64,000 nucleotides of DNA from Methylibium petroleiphilum PM1 (GTDB taxonomy: Bacteria; Pseudomonadota; Gammaproteobacteria; Burkholderiales; Burkholderiaceae_C), in assembly GCF_000015725.1 (NCBI RefSeq), contig NC_008825.1:682001-746000 (forward strand). The letters are read 5' to 3'. The translations under genes were made by a program, and so were the position numbers. Positions 58,597 to 64,000 of the stretch are shown in pieces. The number at the start of each line of letters is the position of its first letter. The stretch's first letter is position 1. Below the pieces are notes generated by a model. It was not told where the DNA came from, did not search any database, and saw nothing but the letters and a program-made list of their open reading frames with translations.

Positions 58597-59231
58597 ATGC
58601 AGCTGCTCAAACTGGTCGCGCACCACATCAAGGTCGGTGTGCCCTTGCCGTTCGGCGTGCGCAACGAAGAGGGCAAGCTGCTGCTGGCCTGCGGCTAGGT
58701 CATGGCCAGCGAGGCCCAGCTCGAGGCGCTGCTCGACCGCGGCGCCTATGCCGACGTCGAGGAGATCAATACGACTTCCCGGCGCTCGTCGATGCCTTCG
58801 CCGGCGAGTTCATCACGCTGGTCGATCGCGATCCCGATGTGGCGATCTACGGCTCGATCCGCCAGGACCCGCGGCGCCTGTGGAGTACGGCGTGGCGCAT
58901 GCGTTGCACACCGCGCTGGCGGGCCAGTTGATGGCGCGTCGCGCCGGCTGGGCCGAGGAGCGCGTGGCGGCGCTGATCAAGGAATACGGGCCTCTACCCG
59001 CCGGGCGACTTCGTGCGGCTCGCCTCCGGCGAACTGGCGGTCTTCACACGCCGTGGGCCCGGCGCCCATGCGCCGATGGTGGCTGCCATCGCCGACCGCG
59101 CCGGCCTGCCCACGGTGCGCACCACGCCGCGCCACACCGCCCAGCCGGGCTGCCAGATCGCCGGCCGGGCGACCGACCTGCAGCTCGTGCTGCGCGTGGC
59201 GCCGGAGCGGCTCTACGGCCTGGTGGGCTGA
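58597..59231 (+). pseudogene. Decayed HD-GYP phosphodiesterase gene
   Basis: The ATG at 58597 (with GAGGGG upstream) begins MQLLKLVAHHIKVGVPLPFG, but a TAG at 58696 stops it. The same frame resumes as VMASEAQLEALLDRGAYADV. Similarity then jumps between frames: FPALVDAFAGEFITLVDRD, HALHTALAGQLMARRAG, and finally RLASGELAVFTRRG to the TGA at 59229-59231. Between AEERV and AALIKEYG the whole HD/GYP catalytic core is missing. So it has a nonsense codon, at least two frameshifts and a large deletion. It was once a c-di-GMP hydrolase. Confidence 0.85.
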
Positions 59232-59240
59232 GGCACGGCC

Positions 59241-59984
59241 TCAGCCGTCCGCCTGCAGCGCGGACACCGAGGCCGCCTGCGCGGCGGCGTCGGCCCCGCC
59301 CAGGTAGTACTTCGACGTGGGCTTCAGGTTGGCGTCCAGGTCGTAGACCAGCGGGATGCCGTTCGGGATGTTCACGCCCACGATGTCGGCGTCGGAGATG
59401 TTGTTCAGGTGCTTCACCAGCGCGCGGATGCTGTTGCCGTGCGCCACGATCACCAGCCGCTGGCCGGCGGCGATGGCCGGGGCCAGCGTGCCGTACCAGA
59501 GCGGCAGCACGCGCGCCACGGTGTCCTTCAGGCACTCGGTCAGCGGCACCTGGTTGGCCGCGAGCTTCGCGTAGCGCACGTCGCTGCGCTCGCTGCGCGG
59601 GTCGTTCGCTTCCAGCGGCGGCGGCGGCACGTCGTAGCTGCGGCGCCAGAGCAGCACCTGCTCGTCGCCGAACTGCTTGGCCATGTCGGCCTTGTTCAGG
59701 CCCTGCAGGCCGCCGTAGTGGCGCTCGTTGAGGCGCCAGTCCTTGATGACCGGCAGCCAGGTGCGGTCCATGCCGTCGAGGCAGTGCCAGGCGGTCCAGA
59801 TCGCGCGCTTGAGCACCGAGGTGTAGACGGTGTCGAAATCGATGCCGGCCTGCTTCAGCAGCCGGCCGGCCTGCTGGGCCTGGGCCACGCCGGTGGGAGT
59901 GAGTTCCACATCGGTCCAGCCGGTGAAGCGGTTCTCGAGGTTCCAGGTCGATTCGCCGTGGCGGATCAGCACGAGTTGGGTCAT
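59241..59984 (-). CDS. gpmA: Phosphoglycerate mutase (2,3-BPG-dependent)
   Basis: Glycolytic enzyme that interconverts 3- and 2-phosphoglycerate. The 247-residue product has the phospho-His motif in [43 protein letters not shown] and [16 protein letters not shown] with the second His. Length is normal. It is divergent from a rhodanese gene across 93 bases that hold a perfect palindrome with overlapping -10-like boxes. Confidence 0.96.
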   Translation of the reverse strand: MTQLVLIRHGESTWNLENRFTGWTDVELTPTGVAQAQQAGRLLKQAGIDFDTVYTSVLKRAIWTAWHCLDGMDRTWLPVIKDWRLNERHYGGLQGLNKADMAKQFGDEQVLLWRRSYDVPPPPLEANDPRSERSDVRYAKLAANQVPLTECLKDTVARVLPLWYGTLAPAIAAGQRLVIVAHGNSIRALVKHLNNISDADIVGVNIPNGIPLVYDLDANLKPTSKYYLGGADAAAQAASVSALQADG

Positions 59985-60018
59985 GAGGCGGGTCGCGGCA
60001 GCAATGGGAATAGCCGCA

Positions 60019-60030
60019 GATTCTAGAATC
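60019..60030. promoter_or_regulatory. Palindrome with back-to-back -10-like boxes
   Basis: GATTCTAGAATC is a perfect 12-base palindrome midway between the divergent gpmA and rhodanese genes. It contains TAGAAT on both strands, so it could serve as -10 for both or as an operator. No matching -35 is clear. Confidence 0.4.
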
Positions 60031-60077
60031 GCTGTCTTTCCGCCTCCCTGACCGCGCTGGCCGCGCGCGCCCCCACC

Positions 60078-60494
60078 GTGAAGTTTCTCCTCGACAACTG
60101 GTATCTGGTCCTCGCTGCGCTCGCCTCGGGCGGTCTTCTGGTCTGGCCGCTGATCGCTCGCGGCGGCGGCCCGAACCGCGTGTCCACCGCCGAGGCGGTG
60201 ATGCTGATCAACCGCGAGAAGGCGGTGCTGATCGACGTGAGCGAGCCCGCCGAGTACGCCGCCGGCCATGCCAGCAACGCCCGCAACATCCCGCTCGCCG
60301 GTCTGGAGAGCGGCGCCAAGGGCCTGCCCACCAACAAGAGCCTGCCGGTGCTGGTGATCTGCCCGACCGGCGCGCGCGCCAACCGCGCCGTCGCCACCCT
60401 GCGCAAGCTCGGCTACGAGAAGGCCAGCACCGTGATCGGCGGCCTGGCGGCCTGGCGCGAGGCGCAACTGCCGGTGGAGAAGTCGGCGGCCTGA
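60078..60494 (+). CDS. Rhodanese-like membrane protein (YibN type)
   Basis: A 138-residue protein with one N-terminal membrane segment ([20 protein letters not shown]) and a cytoplasmic rhodanese domain with the active-site Cys in [12 protein letters not shown] and [12 protein letters not shown]. It may move sulfane sulfur or serve redox roles. The start is GTG 60078. As in E. coli (yibN-grxC-secB-gpsA) it precedes grxC, secB and gpsA. Confidence 0.92.
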   Translation: MKFLLDNWYLVLAALASGGLLVWPLIARGGGPNRVSTAEAVMLINREKAVLIDVSEPAEYAAGHASNARNIPLAGLESGAKGLPTNKSLPVLVICPTGARANRAVATLRKLGYEKASTVIGGLAAWREAQLPVEKSAA

Positions 60495-60619
60495 GCGGGC
60501 CCGGGCCTATCGACGAGATAGCGCCAAATGCCGCGCATTGCCGCGCAAATCAAACCCGCAGCCCGGCAAGGACGTGTCGATTCCGTGACACTGGCGGCTC
60601 GTTCCACCGATTGCCCGCC

Positions 60620-60895
60620 ATGTCGTCCTCCACCGTCAAGATGTTCACCACCCAGGTCTGCCCGTTCTGCATCCGGGCCAAGGCACTGCTGAAGCAGCGC
60701 GGCGTGGAGCAGATCGAGGAGATCCGCATCGACCTCGACCCCGCGCAGCGCGACGCCATGATGCAGGCGACCGGCCGGCGTACCGTGCCGCAGATCTTCA
60801 TCGGCGACACCCATGTGGGCGGCTGCGACGAACTCATCGCGCTCGACCAGCGCGGCGGCCTGATGCCGCTGCTGCAGCAGCAGTCCCCGGCCTGA
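60620..60895 (+). CDS. grxC: Glutaredoxin 3
   Basis: A 91-residue dithiol glutaredoxin that reduces disulfides with glutathione. The active site is CPFC (residues 14-17) in TTQVCPFCIRAKALL; TVPQIFIGDTHVGGCDE is the cis-Pro and glutathione-binding region. ATG 60620 is chosen over an upstream TTG. A good terminator follows about 70 bases after the stop. Confidence 0.95.
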   Translation: MSSSTVKMFTTQVCPFCIRAKALLKQRGVEQIEEIRIDLDPAQRDAMMQATGRRTVPQIFIGDTHVGGCDELIALDQRGGLMPLLQQQSPA

Positions 60896-60964
60896 CTGAC
60901 GGCAGGCCGGCAAGCCGGTCGCTGCCACCCCGCTGCGACATAATCCGGCGGTTACATGCCCCAG

Positions 60965-61004
60965 GGCCCGCCGACGTCGACGACGGCGGGCCGTTTGTTT
61001 GTTC
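60965..61004 (+). terminator. Rho-independent terminator after grxC
   Basis: The arms GGCCCGCCG (60965-60973) and CGGCGGGCC (60984-60992) form a 9-bp perfect GC stem, followed by GTTTGTTTGTTC. It lies 70 bases past grxC and 74 bases before secB, so secB needs its own promoter or read-through. A CATAAT at 60939-60944 just before the hairpin would place it in the secB leader. Confidence 0.82.
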
Positions 61005-61077
61005 AAGGCCCTCCAGACCGCGATGCCTCCCACGGCCCCGCGGTTCGAGCCGGCCCAGCCCCTGACGGATGCCCACC

Positions 61078-61569
61078 ATGGCCGAGCAAGACTCCAACCC
61101 CGTGTTCCAGATCCAGCGCGTCTACCTCAAGGACGTGTCGCTGGAGCAGCCCAATTCGCCGCAGATCCTGCTCGAGCAGTCGCAGCCGCAGGTCGACATC
61201 AGCCTGGCCGTCAACGCCGAGACCGTGGCCGACGGCATCTACGAGGTGTCGGTGACCGCCACGGTCACCACCAAGGTCGCCGACAAGACGCTGTTCCTGT
61301 GCGAAGCCAAGCAGGCCGGCATCTTCGAGATCCGCAACCTGCCCGACGGCCAGACGCAGCCGGTGCTGGGCATCGCCTGCCCCGGCATCGTCTACCCCTA
61401 CCTGCGCGCGACGGTGGCCGACATCATCACCCGTGCCGGCTTCCCGCCGGTGCACCTGGCCGAGGTGAACTTCCAGGCCATGTACGAAGCCCAGCAGCAG
61501 GCCGCCGCGCAGCAGCAAGGCGCGGTGAGCAACGGCAACGGCGGCTCGCCGATCATCACCAACGCCTGA
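61078..61569 (+). CDS. secB: Protein-export chaperone SecB
   Basis: Cytosolic tetrameric chaperone that keeps preproteins unfolded and hands them to SecA. The 163-residue product has [20 protein letters not shown] at the start and [20 protein letters not shown] and [18 protein letters not shown] towards the end, with a Gln/Gly-rich tail. ATG 61078 is preferred over an ATG nine bases earlier. It is followed by gpsA after 28 bases. Confidence 0.96.
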   Translation: MAEQDSNPVFQIQRVYLKDVSLEQPNSPQILLEQSQPQVDISLAVNAETVADGIYEVSVTATVTTKVADKTLFLCEAKQAGIFEIRNLPDGQTQPVLGIACPGIVYPYLRATVADIITRAGFPPVHLAEVNFQAMYEAQQQAAAQQQGAVSNGNGGSPIITNA

Positions 61570-61597
61570 TCCGCGCCGCCAGCCCGGCCCGCCGCGC

Positions 61598-62599
61598 ATG
61601 CGCATCACGGTCCTCGGCGCCGGTGCCTGGGGCACGGCCCTCTCCGTCGGCATCGCGCCGCGGCACGACACCCTGTTGTGGGCGCGCGATGCCGCCCAGG
61701 CCGCGCACATCGAGGCCAGCCGCGACAACCGGCGCTACCTCCCCGGCGTGGCGCTGCCCGCCGCGCTGCGCCTCACGGCCGACCTGGACGCGGCGATCGC
61801 GCACGCCCAGGCGGACGGTGGCCTGATCGTCATCGCCACGCCCATGTCGGGCCTGCGCGAGATGCTGGCCCGCTGCGCCGCCAGCGGCGCCGGACTGTGG
61901 TGGCTGTGCAAGGGCTTCGAGGCCGGCACCGGCGCACTGGGCCACGAGGTGGCGCGCGAGGTGGCGCCGGCAGCCCGCGTGGGCGTGCTGTCGGGACCGA
62001 GCTTCGCGCTCGAGGTCGCGCGCGGTCAGCCCACCGCGCTGGTGGCCGCCAGCACCGACGAGGCGCTGCGCAACCAGGCCGTCGAGGCCTTCCACAGCGA
62101 ATCGCTGCGCGTCTACACCTCCGCCGACCCGGTGGGCGTGGAGGTCGGCGGCGCGGTCAAGAACGTCATCGCCATCGCCACCGGCATTGCCGATGGCATG
62201 GGCCTGGGCCTCAACGCGCGAGCAGCGCTCGTCACCCGCGGCCTGGCCGAGATCACGCGCCTGGGCACGGCGCTGGGCGCGCGAGTGGACACCTTCATGG
62301 GCCTCAGCGGCCTGGGCGACCTGGTGCTCACCGCCACCGGCGATCTGTCGCGCAACCGCCAGGTCGGCCTGCAACTGGCCCAAGGCCGCTCGCTGCCCGA
62401 GGTGCTGGCCGCGCTGGGCCACGTGGCCGAGGGCGTGTACAGCGCCGCCACCGTGCTGGCGCGCGCGCAGGCGCTGGGCGTCGACATGCCCATCACCGCC
62501 GCCGTGGTGGCGGTGCTCGACGGGCGGCTGACGCCGGCGCAGGCGCTGGAGCGGTTGATGCGGCGGCAGGCAAGGGCCGAAGGCCACGCGCCGGACTGA
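61598..62599 (+). CDS. gpsA: NAD(P)H-dependent glycerol-3-phosphate dehydrogenase
   Basis: Makes sn-glycerol-3-phosphate from dihydroxyacetone phosphate for phospholipid synthesis. The 333-residue product has the nucleotide-binding [33 protein letters not shown], the catalytic Lys in [19 protein letters not shown] and [20 protein letters not shown]. Length is typical. It follows secB as in many proteobacteria. Confidence 0.96.
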   Translation: MRITVLGAGAWGTALSVGIAPRHDTLLWARDAAQAAHIEASRDNRRYLPGVALPAALRLTADLDAAIAHAQADGGLIVIATPMSGLREMLARCAASGAGLWWLCKGFEAGTGALGHEVAREVAPAARVGVLSGPSFALEVARGQPTALVAASTDEALRNQAVEAFHSESLRVYTSADPVGVEVGGAVKNVIAIATGIADGMGLGLNARAALVTRGLAEITRLGTALGARVDTFMGLSGLGDLVLTATGDLSRNRQVGLQLAQGRSLPEVLAALGHVAEGVYSAATVLARAQALGVDMPITAAVVAVLDGRLTPAQALERLMRRQARAEGHAPD

Positions 62600-62623
62600 G
62601 CGCGTCCCGCTCTCGCATCGCAT

Positions 62624-62663
62624 CGACGTGACAGGCTGTTCGCAGCCTCCTGTCAGGACGTCG
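62624..62663 (+). repeat. UUCG-capped interrupted hairpin downstream of gpsA
   Basis: GGCTG (62634-62638) pairs with CAGCC (62643-62647) around a TTCG loop. GACA/TGTC (62630-62633 with 62651-62654) and CGACGT/ACGTCG (62624-62629 with 62658-62663) extend it with two 3-base bulges. No T run follows. It could be an mRNA end stabiliser or a rho-assisted terminator. Confidence 0.5.
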
Positions 62664-62749
62664 CTCCTGGTTACGCCTCTGCCCTGTTGTTGCAGGGAAA
62701 TGCACGCATCGCCGTTCAAACTCCTGCGACCGCCAACGCAGGAGACGCC

Positions 62750-63517
62750 TTGTTCACCCGATACCTCGCCGTCTGGCTGCTGGTCCTGACCGGTCTGACG
62801 GGCCTGGCGCCCGTCGCAGCGGCGCAGCCTGCACAGGCGGCCGCTGTGTCCGGCCCGACCGCCTACCCCTCCGAAGCCTCGCAGTGGCCGGGCAAGGGCG
62901 TCGTGCGCGTCTTCGGCTGGATGGTCGACAACCGCCGCGAGTTCTGGCGGCAGCGCGAGCACGAGCGGGGCCGGGTGGTGTTCGCCGGCGATTCGCTGGT
63001 CGCCGGCTGGCGCACGCTGAAGCAGGACTTCCCCTCCGTGCCGGTGGCCAACCGGGGCATCGGCGGCGACGTCAGCCGCGGCCTGCTGTTCCGCTTCCAG
63101 GAGGACGTGCTCGATCTTCAACCGACGGCCGTGGTGATCCAGATCGGCACCAACGACCTCAGCGCCCAGCAGGCCCCGGCCGACACCGTGTCCAACCTCG
63201 TCGCGATGATCGAGATGGCGCGCCGGCACGACCGCGGGCTGCCGATCATCGTCTGCACCGTGCCGCCGCGTGCCCACCCGCAGGCGCCGATCGATCCGGC
63301 GAAGTGGAGGGAGCTCAACGCCGGCATCCGGGCGCTCGCGGATCGGCAGGCGGGCGTCAGTGTGGTCGAACTGGCCGAGCCGCTGTCGGCACCCGACGGA
63401 TCGCTCGACCCGCGCTACTTCGCGACCGACAGGCTGCACCTGTCGGCGCAGGGCTACGAGCGCTGGACATCGGCACTCGAGCCCGCCCTGGCGCCGCTGC
63501 GCACGAGCCGCCGCTGA
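62750..63517 (+). CDS. Exported SGNH/GDSL hydrolase
   Basis: A 255-residue exported esterase-type protein. The signal peptide (LFTRYLAVWLLVLTGLTGLA, cleaved near VAAAQP) precedes the SGNH domain: block I FAGDSLVAGW with the Ser nucleophile, block II in NRGIGGDVS, block III in IQIGTNDLSA and block V in ATDRLHLSAQGYE. It may deacetylate polysaccharides or hydrolyse lipids. The TTG at 62750 is chosen because AGGAG at 62740-62744 is well placed. It is followed by an acyltransferase gene, so surface glycan O-acylation is a fair guess. Confidence 0.9.
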   Translation: MFTRYLAVWLLVLTGLTGLAPVAAAQPAQAAAVSGPTAYPSEASQWPGKGVVRVFGWMVDNRREFWRQREHERGRVVFAGDSLVAGWRTLKQDFPSVPVANRGIGGDVSRGLLFRFQEDVLDLQPTAVVIQIGTNDLSAQQAPADTVSNLVAMIEMARRHDRGLPIIVCTVPPRAHPQAPIDPAKWRELNAGIRALADRQAGVSVVELAEPLSAPDGSLDPRYFATDRLHLSAQGYERWTSALEPALAPLRTSRR

Positions 63518-63542
63518 TGCGCCTCGCCTCCGACGCCCGGTC

Positions 63543-64000
63543 ATGAACGCGCGAGCGCCGTCCTCCCCGGTCGCCGCACCGCCCATCGGTGCGGCCGCCA
63601 CGGCCTATCTCGACGCGCTCAGGGCGATCGCCGCCAATCTGGTGATCGGCTCGCACATCGTGCTGATCCACTTCGACGGGAAGATCCGCTACCCGGGCGG
63701 CAGCCTCGCGGTGGCGGTCTTCTTCCTGCTGTCGGGTTTCCTGATCACGCAATCGATGCTGAACTGGGCCGCGCGGCCCGGTCCCCGCCTGCCCGGCTTC
63801 CTGGCCGATCGGGTCGCCCGCATCATGACGCCCTTCGTGCCCGCCTTGCTGCTCATCGTGCTGGCCAACGGGTGGCTGATCTCCTCGCACTGGGGCGCGC
63901 CCGAGGTCAACACCGGCCTGCGGCCCTTCCTCGGCAACCTGCTGCAGCTGCAGGATCACAGCATTTTCCAGTTCCTCGAGATGCTGCGCCTCGACATGCC
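63543..64000 (+). CDS. Acyltransferase 3 family protein (5' part)
   Basis: An open frame from ATG 63543 through the window end, showing ~152 residues. It has the family opening YLDALRAIAANLVIGSHI, the marker FFLLSGFLITQ, and further hydrophobic segments (IMTPFVPALLLIVLANGW). This integral-membrane family O-acylates surface sugars or lipids. The gene is cut by the window end. It lies 25 bases after the SGNH hydrolase gene, a frequent pairing. Confidence 0.88.
   Translation, partial: MNARAPSSPVAAPPIGAAATAYLDALRAIAANLVIGSHIVLIHFDGKIRYPGGSLAVAVFFLLSGFLITQSMLNWAARPGPRLPGFLADRVARIMTPFVPALLLIVLANGWLISSHWGAPEVNTGLRPFLGNLLQLQDHSIFQFLEMLRLDM

Overview
The window is a high-GC (about 70%) chromosomal segment of a betaproteobacterium of the order Burkholderiales. 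The gene orders lepA-lepB-DUF4845-rnc-era-recO-pdxJ-acpS-nagZ, rne/rluC, yqgE-ruvX-pyrR-pyrB-pyrC', and rhodanese-grxC-secB-gpsA fit the Rubrivivax/Leptothrix/Ideonella/Rhizobacter neighbourhood. The genus is inference. No rRNA, tRNA or CRISPR array was seen.

Layout. 1-6.6 kb: a dense housekeeping operon for translation, protein export, RNA processing, cofactor synthesis and wall recycling. 6.6-13.4 kb: rne on the minus strand with a long leader, divergent from a tightly coupled rluC-HAD phosphatase-Rieske protein-sppA operon. 13.4-17 kb: a large MASE1-PAS-PAS-GGDEF-EAL c-di-GMP enzyme and a LysM/BON protein. 17-23.7 kb: urease genes ureABC and ureEFG on the minus strand, split by an AsmA-family gene on the opposite strand, with no ureD. 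23.8-28.3 kb: a 1170-residue hybrid histidine kinase whose sensor is an NCS1 nucleobase-type permease, overlapping a REC-LuxR response regulator. 28.3-35.9 kb: a minus-strand run of small accessory genes, including a short-chain dehydrogenase homologue that carries both halohydrin dehalogenase signature motifs. 36-41 kb: a plus-strand metal-uptake locus with DUF2946, two tiny membrane proteins, a TonB-dependent receptor, an isonitrile-hydratase-like lipoprotein, a copper-associated protein and the copper chaperone PCuAC.

41.6-44.4 kb holds a chromosomal integron. It has an intI integrase, a divergent attI region, three complete gene cassettes each followed by an attC-like site, and a truncated fourth cassette fused to a decayed transporter remnant. 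The cassettes have visibly lower GC than the flanks. 44.5-50.3 kb is the urea ABC transporter operon urtABCDE, with a strong hairpin between urtA and urtB. 50.3-53.9 kb: a diguanylate cyclase, a lipoprotein and a photolyase. 53.9-58.5 kb: the yqgE-ruvX-pyrR-pyrB-pyrC'-plsC operon, whose dihydroorotase homologue lacks the catalytic HxH motif. 58.6-59.2 kb: a decayed HD-GYP gene. 59.2-64 kb: gpmA, then rhodanese, grxC, secB, gpsA, an SGNH hydrolase and a truncated acyltransferase.

The genes join into a few themes. Nitrogen supply is served by urea uptake (urt), urease (ure) and a kinase that probably senses a nitrogenous base. Copper acquisition lies at 36-41 kb. Cyclic-di-GMP signalling has two intact enzymes and one pseudogene. 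The most notable items are the integron, the permease-type sensor kinase beside urease, the possible isonitrile/copper locus and the halohydrin dehalogenase candidate.
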